Positions 1-7,964 of a stretch of 64,000 nt of DNA are shown in pieces. Source of the stretch: Legionella wadsworthii DSM 21896 = ATCC 33877 (GTDB taxonomy: Bacteria; Pseudomonadota; Gammaproteobacteria; Legionellales; Legionellaceae); the NCBI RefSeq assembly GCF_000701265.1, contig NZ_JNIA01000024.1, positions 121,169 to 185,168 on the forward strand. Reading direction: 5' to 3'. A program made the position numbers and the translations under genes. The notes below the pieces were generated by a model. It was not told the DNA's origin. It did no database searches and saw only the letters and a program-made list of their open reading frames with translations. How positions within the stretch are numbered: position 1 is the stretch's first letter; each line of letters starts with the position of its first letter.

Positions 1-702
1 GATAAGAGTTCAAAACAGACTATGGCTAAAGCACAAGCTCTGCGGGAAGCTGCAAAAAATACATATGAACAAGGAAAATTAGGGGCAGAGTCTATAGAAC
101 GAAGCATCCAAGGTATAAGAGCATCAGAAGAAAAGATGGAACTTATTGCCCAAACAATTCTCGACTTAAACAAGCACACACAACAAATCGGGGATATCAC
201 GCGCGTCGTAAATACTTTGGCGCAACAATCCAAGATGTTGGCATTGAATGCATCAATAGAAGCTTTAAAAGCAGGGGAGGCAGGAAAAGGCTTCGTGGCA
301 GTTGCGACCGAGGTAAGAAACCTTGCTGAACAATCAGAGCAATCTACAGTACAAGTGCAAAAAATATTAGATGATATTCAGCATGCTACCGAAAAAGCGG
401 TTCAGGTGACTGAGGAAGGAGCCAAAACACTGGATGCAGGTACAAAGCTAATTGGAAAATCTGGCCAAGTCATTCAAACACTTAGTAAAATGATTCATGA
501 TGCTTCTATTGCCAGTCAACATATTGAGATCGCTATTCGCCAAGAAGCGGTTGGTATTGAACAAATCGTGGAAAGCATGGGCGAAATTAATCGAACGACC
601 TCCTTATTTTCTACTGGGATTCATGAAATGATGACTTTTATTCATCATTTGGATGAAATAGCCAAACAACTTAAAAATGATGTGGGTGTGTACAAGGTTT
701 GA
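1..702 (+). CDS. Methyl-accepting chemotaxis protein, C-terminal part (truncated by window edge)
   Basis: The frame is open from the first base, so the 5' end lies outside the window. About 233 codons are visible, all of them the cytoplasmic helical signalling region of a chemoreceptor. The conserved hairpin tip is present as LNASIEALKAGEAGKGF followed by VAVATEVRNLAEQS. It differs slightly from the common AAIEAARAGEAGRGF form, but the GEAGKGF core is kept. In this family the tip binds CheW and CheA and relays ligand binding to flagellar or twitching motility. No ligand-binding or membrane part is visible, so the signal cannot be named. It ends 11 bp before the convergent methyltransferase gene. 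A CheB-CheR fusion lies 43 kb away, but a link to this receptor is not shown by the sequence. Confidence 0.9.
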   Translation, partial: DKSSKQTMAKAQALREAAKNTYEQGKLGAESIERSIQGIRASEEKMELIAQTILDLNKHTQQIGDITRVVNTLAQQSKMLALNASIEALKAGEAGKGFVAVATEVRNLAEQSEQSTVQVQKILDDIQHATEKAVQVTEEGAKTLDAGTKLIGKSGQVIQTLSKMIHDASIASQHIEIAIRQEAVGIEQIVESMGEINRTTSLFSTGIHEMMTFIHHLDEIAKQLKNDVGVYKV

Positions 703-713
703 TTAAGGAATAG

Positions 714-1352
714 TTACCATACATTTTCCCATTTTTCTAACAACATGACATCCGTACCTCGGATATGCGAAATTTTTTTTATGGTTGTTGATGTATTTTT
801 TAATATGAATTCTATGTCTGAGAATAAGTCGATGCCATGATGTTTTAATGGCCGTAATAAAAAATAGGCCTTCCCTTTATGGGCAAGTGAATTTGCAAGA
901 GCCTGGATATAACTCTGGAAAGAACTGTCTAAATAAAATCTACACCGATTTTTAAACTGGGAAGGTGAAAGCATGCCGTGTTCTGGATGGAAATAGGGTG
1001 GATTACTGATAATTAAATCAAATGTTCCTTCCCATTTTTTTTCTCGTAATGCATCATAATTTAAAAGATGCCAGCGGCATTGCAACTCAGATCGGTTCAT
1101 GTTCGCGACGTTTTGATAAAAATATTCAGTATAAATATCCTGAATTTCAATAAAGTCAATCTGTCGGATTGCGTGAAGGTGCCATGACAGTTCAATCCCA
1201 ATTACCCCACAACCTGCACAGAGATCTAAAATGCGCAAAGAACCCAGATCTGGATGGGATTGCAATTGATTTGCGACAAATCGCGCGAGATGAATTGAAT
1301 CCAAACTAAAATGGTATTCGTCAGGTTGTTTGTAGTTATAAGTGAAATTCAT
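714..1352 (-). CDS. tRNA1(Val) adenine-N6 methyltransferase-like protein (TrmN6/YfiC family)
   Basis: This 212-residue protein has a class I SAM-dependent methyltransferase fold. Motif I is DLCAGCGVIGIEL (about residues 43-55), and the NPPY motif at 117-120 is typical of enzymes that methylate exocyclic amino groups of adenine or glutamine. Length and the SNPPYF context fit TrmN6 (YfiC), which makes m6A37 in tRNA1(Val). The wider 'small methyltransferase' group also contains RsmC- and PrmC-like enzymes, so the exact substrate is inferred. The start follows AGAGAC. It is convergent with the chemoreceptor gene. Confidence 0.75.
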   Translation of the reverse strand: MNFTYNYKQPDEYHFSLDSIHLARFVANQLQSHPDLGSLRILDLCAGCGVIGIELSWHLHAIRQIDFIEIQDIYTEYFYQNVANMNRSELQCRWHLLNYDALREKKWEGTFDLIISNPPYFHPEHGMLSPSQFKNRCRFYLDSSFQSYIQALANSLAHKGKAYFLLRPLKHHGIDLFSDIEFILKNTSTTIKKISHIRGTDVMLLEKWENVW

Positions 1353-1524
1353 GTCTCTGGTTCATCAATACAAATTATCGGGGTAGGCTATTTTAATCTT
1401 ATTCAGTGGACAATTATCCTATGAAGTCATTTTTTTTGCCAAATAAAAAGAGGAATTATTTTGCACAGTTCATTCAATTTTGTCCTGATCAAAGTATTGC
1501 GGGGGGAAAGGTTGCCGATGTAAA

Positions 1525-1594
1525 GTAGCACAACTCCAAATAAATCTTTATTCCTATATTTTCAAGGATTATCCTTATCCTTTGGAGTTGCTAC
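1525..1594. repeat. Imperfect long inverted repeat in intergenic DNA
   Basis: The left arm (1525-1540) and right arm (1581-1594) match as GTAGC-AACTCCAAA against TTTGGAGTT-GCTAC; the left arm has a two-base insertion. A smaller palindrome, AAGGATTATCCTT, sits in the loop near the right arm. It lies between the start of the methyltransferase gene and the 3' end of the secreted-protein gene at 1616, so it could end transcription of the latter. There is no clear T run. A remnant of a small mobile repeat is an alternative. Confidence 0.45.
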
Positions 1595-1615
1595 CTTAGG
1601 TCAGGTCTGAACCTT

Positions 1616-2161
1616 TTATGCACTTTTATAAAATGTACATTTATTCTCAAATCCTTTCTGATGCGCTCCCTCCGAATTGACTTGATAAGAATTCACAATC
1701 AGGGTATCGCCATCCATTGTTAAGGTAGTTTCTAAATGAAATGCCAACAGAGTTTGTTCCGAGCTGTTCCTATCAACCCAACTGGTTGTTACAAAAACAT
1801 CCTTACTTTTTAATACAGTCCCTTCAGTATTCCACGTGAGTAACATATGGTTTGTTGTCGCATTCCATTTATTGGATGAAGACTCACTCAACATTTGTCC
1901 TATACCGTACCCCTGGCCATCAAATTCAACATAATAATAGTCGTTTTTAATAGTGACAGTTTGTATCCCCTCAGATGCAGAACACGTACCAGTCCACTGA
2001 CCAGAGAAATCAGTATAGCTTTGTTTCCTGGCACTTTTGGAGGTCATATCAGTCTGGTTCAATCTGTATTTTGGCATGAAATGGTTCAAGAAATTAGAAG
2101 CAAAAGAAGAACTAATCAGACAGCTTCCTAGTAAAACAGTACTCATTATTTTAATACTCAT
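1616..2161 (-). CDS. Small secreted protein of unknown function
   Basis: The protein is 181 residues from the ATG at 2161. That start is chosen because GGAGG lies six bases upstream; an in-frame ATG two codons earlier abuts the GGAGG and one 15 codons earlier lacks a site. The N-terminus is a signal peptide (MSIKIMSTVLLGSCLISSSFAS). The mature part begins FSGQWTGTCS and continues as alternating polar and aromatic segments, consistent with a small beta-rich domain. Two cysteines, one in GTCSAS and one near the end in NKCTFY, could form a disulfide. The GxWxGxC opening and the C-terminal Cys resemble the two small secreted proteins just downstream, hinting at a shared lipocalin-like or OB-like fold. 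No function is recognised. Confidence 0.75.
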   Translation of the reverse strand: MSIKIMSTVLLGSCLISSSFASNFLNHFMPKYRLNQTDMTSKSARKQSYTDFSGQWTGTCSASEGIQTVTIKNDYYYVEFDGQGYGIGQMLSESSSNKWNATTNHMLLTWNTEGTVLKSKDVFVTTSWVDRNSSEQTLLAFHLETTLTMDGDTLIVNSYQVNSEGAHQKGFENKCTFYKSA

Positions 2162-2385
2162 GAACATCCTCCAGTGATTTTTAAAATTAATATAGTTTCT
2201 TAGCAATTTTTATTAAGAGAGAGATGGAAAAGAAGTGAGGGAAACCAGTTCTCCGGTATATGAAAGTCTGCTGAGATATTAAGTCAATGTTCTTGATATT
2301 GTCAAAAAATGGACTTTACCTGAGACAGGAAATATTTAAAAACGCTTTTTGGTGGATTGCCTGAAGCGGAACTCATACATGGGAT

Positions 2386-2403
2386 GTCGGGCTCAGGCCC
2401 GAC
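2386..2403. repeat. GC-rich perfect hairpin
   Basis: GTCGGGC-TCAG-GCCCGAC is a seven-base-pair stem with a four-base loop, ten bases beyond the 3' end of the minus-strand gene that stops at 2413. It could act as a terminator for that gene, but no T run follows on the minus strand. A short palindromic repeat is also possible. Confidence 0.5.
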
Positions 2404-2412
2404 GGTCGCTAA

Positions 2413-2820
2413 TTAACTTTTAGTACAGGTTTCTGTGCCACTATCTTTTCTCGATTGAGATATCCAGTGACCTTGAAGGGAACCATCTGGCTTGAGTGTG
2501 ATGGATAAAAGACCCACGAGTGTCGGGTCGGTTGTACTCCAAAAAGAGGAGGTCAACGCATTATTGATATTCGGACTCATTAAGCCAGTTCCATACAGCA
2601 CAGGATTACCCGAATCATCATCCCATTCAGAGTTATAGGTATCGCCGCTTTTCGATATGTTTAGGGATAAATTTTTATTGTCTAAAGAGCCACCTTTCCA
2701 CTGACATTTATAATTACCAACGAGAGACGGAGATGTGCTTTTAGTCGTGTCCGCACAAGCCAATGTCGAAAGAAAAAATAAAACGGCTGTTGAAGAGATT
2801 CTTGCCAACGCTGCTTTCAT
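2413..2820 (-). CDS. Small secreted protein, paralog of the upstream gene
   Basis: The protein is 135 residues from the ATG at 2820, which has AAGGAG six bases upstream; the longer reading with 15 extra residues has no such site. A signal peptide (MKAALARISSTAVLFFLSTLACA) is followed by LVGNYKCQWKGG, a beta-rich middle, and an end in WISQSRKDSGTETCTKS. The layout, one Cys near the start of the mature chain, one near the C-terminus, and a W(I/V)(S/Q)x(S/N)R pattern before the last Cys, matches the adjacent gene at 2862-3293, so these are tandem paralogs about 40 bp apart. They are probably periplasmic or secreted, with one disulfide. I do not recognise a function. Confidence 0.75.
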   Translation of the reverse strand: MKAALARISSTAVLFFLSTLACADTTKSTSPSLVGNYKCQWKGGSLDNKNLSLNISKSGDTYNSEWDDDSGNPVLYGTGLMSPNINNALTSSFWSTTDPTLVGLLSITLKPDGSLQGHWISQSRKDSGTETCTKS

Positions 2821-2861
2821 AACAAACTCCTTTTGTTCATTCATAAAAATGCATATACCGT

Positions 2862-3293
2862 TCATGATGATTTTTTACAATTAAATTGTCCTGTTTTACT
2901 TCGATTGCTTTGCACCCATTGTCCTTCTAAAGTTCCGTCAGGCTGAGCAACGATATATTGGACAAGAGTCGCTGAAGGAGCCTTTGGCCACCAAAATAAA
3001 AAAGAAAATACATGATTCATGTCTTTATTTTGCAGACCAACACCAATGATGCTAGGAGTCGAATCACCTTCTCCTTTTTTTTCCATTCTATAATTATTTT
3101 GTTTGTCTTTTTTAATGATAAGTATTTCTTTGCCGTCGGGAGGGTTGATAGTGGCATCATGGTAAGTGCAGGAATAGGTACCCAAAATATCTGGGGATGA
3201 TGTGGGCGCTGTATCTGCAAAAGCTATAGATAATGCTGAGAAACAAATCACCCCAAGCACCATATTTAAAGTTATCTTATTCATTGAAATCAT
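2862..3293 (-). CDS. Small secreted protein, tandem paralog
   Basis: This is a 143-residue protein starting at an ATG with AAAAGGAG seven bases upstream. The signal peptide (about residues 1-26, ending SIAFA-DT) is followed by ILGTYSCTYHD. The C-terminus WVQSNRSKTGQFNCKKSS parallels that of the downstream neighbour, as does the LxGxYxCxx opening. The pair probably arose by duplication and is transcribed together. The function is unknown. The protein is acidic to neutral, lacks membrane segments after the signal, and is likely exported by Sec. Confidence 0.75.
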   Translation of the reverse strand: MISMNKITLNMVLGVICFSALSIAFADTAPTSSPDILGTYSCTYHDATINPPDGKEILIIKKDKQNNYRMEKKGEGDSTPSIIGVGLQNKDMNHVFSFLFWWPKAPSATLVQYIVAQPDGTLEGQWVQSNRSKTGQFNCKKSS

Positions 3294-3623
3294 GAAAAAA
3301 CTCCTTTTAAAATTACTCCATCTTTAAAATATTTCTACATTTTAGGAAATATTTTTTTAATATTATAGATTATCTTACATCAGATGTTTTAATAAATGGG
3401 CAGGACAGAGGTATTTGCAAAAATATAAACTAATTTGATTTTTAATTATTTAACTTGTATCGAATCCGCCCAAGGCGGATCTCCTAAAAAGGGTTGCGAT
3501 TGCAAATCTTAAATTATCTCTTATCAAGGCCAGAGCTTCACTTCCTTGCTGTTGAATCATTTACGCCCATTTGTGACTATGGCAAAATGGAATGTTTTCT
3601 AATATTTTTTTGTAGGAGTTTGC
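3294..3623. other. Intergenic region between divergent genes, with a small hairpin
   Basis: There is no gene here. A perfect stem ATCCGCC-CAA-GGCGGAT lies at 3464-3480. Because the flanking genes point away from each other, it is not an obvious terminator and may be a regulatory site or repeat. The rest is AT-rich promoter-type DNA in which I could not fix a promoter with confidence. Confidence 0.4.
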
Positions 3624-4616
3624 ATGGTCTCCGTTTCAGTTATTGGCTCTGGGGCAGTAGGTAAATTTTATGGGGGCCTATTTGTTCTTGCAGGATGCCA
3701 TGTTTCTTATCTTGAACGCTCAGATTATTTAATTTTGCAAGAGAGAAACTATTATGAGATAGAACTGCCCAACGGCCAAATCTTGAAAATTACACCCAGC
3801 CAGGTGGTGAAGAATTACATGCAACTTCCCAAATCGGATATCATACTTGTCGCATTAAAAACCACGGAAAATTCTATATTAAAAGAAATTCTCCCCTGCA
3901 TACTGAAACCCGAAAGTAAAATTCTTATGTTACAAAATGGAATTGGTAATGAGGAGTTTCTATCTACCTTCATTAAAAACCATTCTATAGTGTGCGGAGT
4001 AACTACGATAGGCGCTACAAGAATCAATCCGGGACATGTCCAAATCAAACATTTTGGAGAACTCAAACTTGCTCCTTTTGCAAATAATACCATTTCAGAT
4101 TGTGATTTCATCAAACAACATTTATGCACTAATCTTTCTCCTGAACTTTGTCCTACCGTTCAATTTTTTGAAAATCATCGTGTTCTTCGATGGACGAAAT
4201 TATTGTGGAATACCACTTTTAGTAGCTTGTCTTTAGTGTTCAACACCTCAGTGGACAAGCTTTCTTTGTTAGAGAAATACCAGTCCATAGTGCGAGCAAT
4301 GATGCACGAAGTAAGTTCTGTTGCTAAAAAAGATGGCGCAGAAATTGAAAACACGATTGACGCTTTAATCGATATTACAAAAGGGCTAAAAGAATATTAT
4401 CCCAGTATGTATTACGACTTGAAGCAGGGTAAGCCAATTGAATCTGAATATATAGTTTCCAATGTAATTGACTATGGTCTTTCGCGGGGTTGCCATATAC
4501 CTTATTTGTCTTTGATTTACCAAAAATTAAAACTTCTTGAAAAAAGAGATCAATGGTTTAGTGCGTTAGAGCAAGAAGAAATAAGTCATGAGTTATCAAT
4601 GTTAGGCATCAATTAG
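3624..4616 (+). CDS. 2-dehydropantoate 2-reductase family protein (ketopantoate reductase-like)
   Basis: The protein is 330 residues and starts at an ATG with TAGGAG five bases upstream. The N-terminus VSVIGSGAVGKFYGG is the dinucleotide-binding loop of the ApbA/PanE family. It is followed by KTTENS (the conserved Lys that contacts substrate or cofactor in this family is in this region), LMLQNGIGNEEFL, and the C-terminal helical half with RWTKLLWNTTFSSL. PanE reduces ketopantoate to pantoate for pantothenate and CoA synthesis using NADPH. Several paralogs with other substrates exist in this family, and there is no panB/panC neighbour, so the substrate is inferred only. It is monocistronic and convergent with the symporter gene. 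Confidence 0.8.
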   Translation: MVSVSVIGSGAVGKFYGGLFVLAGCHVSYLERSDYLILQERNYYEIELPNGQILKITPSQVVKNYMQLPKSDIILVALKTTENSILKEILPCILKPESKILMLQNGIGNEEFLSTFIKNHSIVCGVTTIGATRINPGHVQIKHFGELKLAPFANNTISDCDFIKQHLCTNLSPELCPTVQFFENHRVLRWTKLLWNTTFSSLSLVFNTSVDKLSLLEKYQSIVRAMMHEVSSVAKKDGAEIENTIDALIDITKGLKEYYPSMYYDLKQGKPIESEYIVSNVIDYGLSRGCHIPYLSLIYQKLKLLEKRDQWFSALEQEEISHELSMLGIN

Positions 4617-4673
4617 GCCATAACTTAGAATGATCCTTGGAAATCAGCGACAACACAATTCAATGAACACGAC

Positions 4674-4699
4674 ATAAAAGTGTAGTTTACTACTTTTAT
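4674..4699. terminator. Inverted repeat between convergent genes
   Basis: ATAAAAGT and ACTTTTAT form an eight-base-pair stem with further partial pairing around the loop. It overlaps the stop codon of the minus-strand symporter gene and lies downstream of the plus-strand reductase gene, so it could serve both as a terminator. Confidence 0.5.
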
Positions 4700-5943
4700 G
4701 GCAACTTTTCATGAACGCGTTTCATATTGATTGAATTTTGCCATTTGGAAATAATTAACGCTGCAATAGCATTCCCCATCATATTGGTTAACGATCTTCC
4801 TGAAGACATAAAGCGATCCACGCCTAAAATGATGACCACACCAGCCACGGGTATTGTCCCTACAGCCGCTAAAGAACTTGCTAATATAATGAAACCGCTT
4901 CCGGTCACACCCGCAGCGCCTTTGGAACTAATGATCATAATAAGTAATAAAAAGATTTGCTGGTTGAGTGTTATATCCGAATTTGTGGCTTGGGCAATAA
5001 ATAAGGCAGCAAGCGTCAGATAAATTGCTGTTCCATCTAAATTAAAAGAGTAACCTGTAGGTATCACTAAATCCACAACGGATTTATCACAGCCCAGTTC
5101 ATTTAATTTCTCAAGGAGATTGGGCATTACAGTTTCAGACGAAGAGGTTGCAAACACAATGAATATTTCTGTTTTAAAATACTGGATGACTTTTAATATA
5201 TTTAGACCGAGGAAAAAATAGACAATCATACCGAGTAGCACAACAATAAAAACAATACAGGTTAAGTAAAAACAAAGCAGTAATTCGGTTAATCCAATTA
5301 AAGAGTGCGCACCATATTGGCCCACTGTATAGGCCATCGCAGCAAAAGCAGCAATGGGTGCATAATGCATCATGGCATGAATGATATTAAAGAAAATTTT
5401 TGTTACATGCTCAAAAGATTCAAGGATAAATTTTCCCTTACTTCCATAAGACATTAATCCTAAAGCAAAGACAATAGCAACAAACAATACTTGCAGAATT
5501 TCTCCATGAATCAATGCACTAAAAAAGGTTTCAGGAATAATATTGAGTATAAAATCTTGTACATTGTCTATTTGCTCTGCTTTACCAAGATACGTGCTCG
5601 CTTCGGATAGATTTAAAGAAGCCGGGTCTATATTCATACCAGTTCCAGGATGGAAAAGATTTGCCACAACCAGTCCTAAAGCCAAGGCGCACGTTGTTGT
5701 AAACAAAAAATAAATAAGAGAAATCCCGCCAATTTTACCAACTGTCTTTAAATCACTTATTGCGGCAATCCCTGAAACAAGCGTAAAAAAAATGATGGGG
5801 GTAATCATCATTTTGATGAGCTTTATAAATAAATCCGCGAAGGGTTTAAAGGAGACGGCGAGATTTGGAGCAAGCATACCTAGAAAAATCCCGATAACGA
5901 TACCGGCAATAACCTGAAAAGATAACTGCTTCAATAAGTTCAT
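4696..5943 (-). CDS. Dicarboxylate/amino acid:cation symporter (DctA/GltP family)
   Basis: This 415-residue integral membrane protein belongs to the SLC1-like DAACS family. Typical signatures are KMMITPIIFFTLVSGIA near residue 45, the serine-rich reentrant loop FATSSSETVMP, the GYSFNLDGTAIYLTLA motif, and SSKGAAGVTGSGFIIL. These form the substrate- and cation-binding core. Proteins of this group take up C4-dicarboxylates, glutamate or aspartate with protons or sodium; the exact substrate is not clear. I chose the ATG at 5943; a GTG five codons upstream (5958) extends the frame but adds residues unlike the family and has no ribosome site. A secreted-protein gene lies 28 bp upstream on the same strand and may be co-transcribed. 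Confidence 0.88.
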   Translation of the reverse strand: MNLLKQLSFQVIAGIVIGIFLGMLAPNLAVSFKPFADLFIKLIKMMITPIIFFTLVSGIAAISDLKTVGKIGGISLIYFLFTTTCALALGLVVANLFHPGTGMNIDPASLNLSEASTYLGKAEQIDNVQDFILNIIPETFFSALIHGEILQVLFVAIVFALGLMSYGSKGKFILESFEHVTKIFFNIIHAMMHYAPIAAFAAMAYTVGQYGAHSLIGLTELLLCFYLTCIVFIVVLLGMIVYFFLGLNILKVIQYFKTEIFIVFATSSSETVMPNLLEKLNELGCDKSVVDLVIPTGYSFNLDGTAIYLTLAALFIAQATNSDITLNQQIFLLLIMIISSKGAAGVTGSGFIILASSLAAVGTIPVAGVVIILGVDRFMSSGRSLTNMMGNAIAALIISKWQNSINMKRVHEKLP

Positions 5944-5970
5944 AATGAGTCCATTCACGAAAAAAGGGTT

Positions 5971-6696
5971 TTAAGTTTTATTTTTTTCTAAAGGATTGGC
6001 CACTTTATAGATGTAGTTCTCATAGCGAATATAACTCTCTTTAAATACCTGGGGCAGGATGCTTTGTATGACATAGTTTTTCATCTCTTCTAAATCCTGG
6101 TGTTTGTCCCACTCCCAAGTTATTGAAAAATATCCATCCCATGTGAAGCACCAGCCAGCAGATTCTTGTTCACAATCATTCTTCCATTGGATGTCACGCA
6201 ATAATTGATAAGGTTCTAAAGTTTTGCTCACACTGCCTGGAATCGTATGCGATTGATTGATCATATGGATGAAATTTCGCTCATAAACAAGTTGGACTTC
6301 TTCTTTGTAGTCAAATCGTTTACCAAGTATCGATTGTTGTACCTCAAGTAAAAATTTATCTTTGGCCAGGGGATCTGATGCAGGATCTTGGGTCACCGTG
6401 ATATTTAGCATGCCGCTTTTATAAAAATCATCTATAAGTTCTTGAACAATGAATGAGGCAGGATATTGATTTTGATACGATGCATGCCCACAAGCAGGAA
6501 GTGCGAATTTGAAATGGTACAAATTTCCTTCATGGCTAATTTGAATTTTTTCTTTGCTTGGCACAGTAATGTCTTTGCACTCCAAAACAGGCTCAGTATT
6601 TACAGATGGTGCAACAGGAGCAGCACCAGCTTCTAAATAACAGCAAATCATCATGAGCAAAAAAGTACTCGTCTTTGTTACTTTGGATAATGGCAT
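5971..6696 (-). CDS. Putative exported protein of unknown function
   Basis: The protein is 241 residues. The N-terminus (about 1-26, ending EAGAA-PV) looks like a Sec signal peptide. The mature part has mixed alpha/beta character with many aromatic residues, including a WCFTWDGYFSITWEWD stretch, and four cysteines (CKD, CGH, NDCEQ and WCF), so disulfides are possible in the periplasm. I recognise no domain. It lies 28 bp upstream of the symporter gene on the same strand; a role in substrate binding for that symporter would be speculation. Confidence 0.65.
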   Translation of the reverse strand: MPLSKVTKTSTFLLMMICCYLEAGAAPVAPSVNTEPVLECKDITVPSKEKIQISHEGNLYHFKFALPACGHASYQNQYPASFIVQELIDDFYKSGMLNITVTQDPASDPLAKDKFLLEVQQSILGKRFDYKEEVQLVYERNFIHMINQSHTIPGSVSKTLEPYQLLRDIQWKNDCEQESAGWCFTWDGYFSITWEWDKHQDLEEMKNYVIQSILPQVFKESYIRYENYIYKVANPLEKNKT

Positions 6697-6941
6697 AGTG
6701 GCACCTGGATAAGAATAAAAAAAGTATCATACCATATCTGCAACACAGCACTTACTGATATCCTTATGCGGATGAACCTGCTTTGCTTATGGCGTATTAC
6801 TGGATGAAAAAAAATAAACGTAGTTGGCCTATATTTTTTACTATTCTGATATTATTCAATTTTTTATTCTATACTTATTAAGGTTTAGGAATTTAATTGA
6901 CTCTTAAATAGCTCTGGATTGATAATTTATAGGAGATTATT

Positions 6942-7211
6942 ATGGCTAGAAATGATGGAAGCAACAGTGTGGCTATTGTTGCTATTGTCGTGATTGTGAT
7001 TCTTGTAGCTGTGGGAGCTTATTATTTCTTTAATCAAAATCCTGGTCCTGCAACAGGGACTACCGGTACCACTTCTACAACAATATCTGCACCCAAAACC
7101 TCAATAGACATGCCACAAACTACTCCTGGCTCAGGCACAGGCGGTACAAGCACCGGAACAGGTGGTACAAGCACTGGCGGTGGAAGCAGCGGTGGTGGGT
7201 CTAATAAATAA
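6942..7211 (+). CDS. Small single-pass membrane protein with Gly/Thr/Ser-rich tail
   Basis: The protein is 89 residues with a strong ribosome site (AGGAG, seven bases before the ATG). Residues 1-9 are short and polar, residues 10-30 are a valine/isoleucine-rich transmembrane helix (AIVAIVVIVILVAVGAYYFF), and the rest is low-complexity Gly/Thr/Ser. The tail includes two 21-base DNA repeats encoding GTGGTST. It resembles small inner-membrane proteins of unknown function that are common in Legionella. The flexible tail is probably outside the membrane. Confidence 0.65.
   Translation: MARNDGSNSVAIVAIVVIVILVAVGAYYFFNQNPGPATGTTGTTSTTISAPKTSIDMPQTTPGSGTGGTSTGTGGTSTGGGSSGGGSNK
7134..7175 (+). repeat. 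Two tandem 21-bp units in a coding tail
   Basis: Two copies of a unit of the form GGNACAGGNGGTACAAGCACN encode GTGGTST twice and are followed by a degraded Gly/Ser unit. The repeat can change length by slippage, so the tail length may vary between strains. Confidence 0.7.
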
Positions 7212-7542
7212 TGGTCATGACTGGTGGGAATTACTTGGTAAAATAGAAGTAAGCCTCATCTGCGAAACCATATTACCTGGGTCTTGCTCGGTGAGATCTG
7301 ACCCAGGCCTGTCTTATTTGATGCTTCATCCGAATCACCACGAAATCAAATATTCCCTATTTCATCAAATGACTTGGCGCCTGAAATCAGAACCTCTTGA
7401 CCCAAAACTTAAAAAGTAGCTTTCCATATTTCCTGAGTCTCCCTTTGACATTGAAGGATAGGTTAAATTTTCAATTGTATAGACGATTTAAACCAAAGGT
7501 TAAATCGGTTTTATGGCGAAGGTTCATGCTAGTGTATTGCCT
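7212..7542. other. Intergenic region without a recognisable gene
   Basis: Apart from the hairpin at 7276-7307, I see only short open frames with no ribosome sites and no familiar sequence. The 3' part (7440-7540) is AT-rich. It separates two convergent small membrane-protein genes. Confidence 0.5.
7276..7307 (+). terminator. Hairpin downstream of the small membrane-protein gene
   Basis: CCTGGGTC and GACCCAGG form an eight-base-pair outer stem, and CTC-GGT-GAG forms an inner stem. It is 65 bases after the stop codon at 7211. Only a weak T-rich stretch (CTTATTT) follows, so termination is likely but not certain. Confidence 0.55.
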
Positions 7543-7743
7543 CTATAAAAGAGGATTTTTAACTGGCTGGGGAATCGGTGCTGGTGGCGAAAAAAGGAAG
7601 AGAAGTAGTAATATGATGAAAATAATTAGAGAGATATAAAAAACAATTTTCGCTTTCTCGGTTGTAGAAGCATCGGTTCCTTTGAATCCCATATATCCTG
7701 AAATTAAGACAATAACTAAAAAAATCAAAGTTGCGGTTAACAT
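7543..7743 (-). CDS. DUF1328-like small membrane protein
   Basis: The 66-residue protein starts at an ATG with AAGGAA seven bases upstream. It has two hydrophobic helices (about 3-20 and 32-52) joined by a short loop with GYMGFKGTDAST, then a proline-rich tail. The pattern LIFLVIVLISGYMGFKG...AKIVFYISLIIF matches the YtjA/DUF1328 family of small inner-membrane proteins, which are about 55 residues long and linked only loosely to stress responses. The function is unknown. The tail PPAPIPQPV is longer than usual. Confidence 0.65.
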   Translation of the reverse strand: MLTATLIFLVIVLISGYMGFKGTDASTTEKAKIVFYISLIIFIILLLLFLFSPPAPIPQPVKNPLL

Positions 7744-7964
7744 TTTATCGTTCCTTTTCAGAATAAAGTTTATTTCGCTAAATCTCTTTTATTTAATTAT
7801 AGATAGCTTTATCTCGATTGTTTCTTTTAATTGATTCACAGGTTACCTAAATCGCAATGAGATTGATAATAGCCTGTTTGTTTTTAATTTTGGTTTATGT
7901 TAGAAATCATAAACTTAATGAATGCAATTGAAATGCATTTTTCTTTTTTATAAAAGAGATTTTC

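Noticed and set aside
1421..1528. 36-codon plus-strand frame in the gap after the methyltransferase gene
   Set aside because: The ribosome site is weak (GGAC), the composition is unremarkable and it ends in the inverted repeat.
6789..6881. 30-codon frame encoding a hydrophobic peptide (MAYYWMKKNKRSWPIFF...)
   Set aside because: It could be a small membrane protein, but there is no ribosome site and AT-rich DNA gives such frames by chance.
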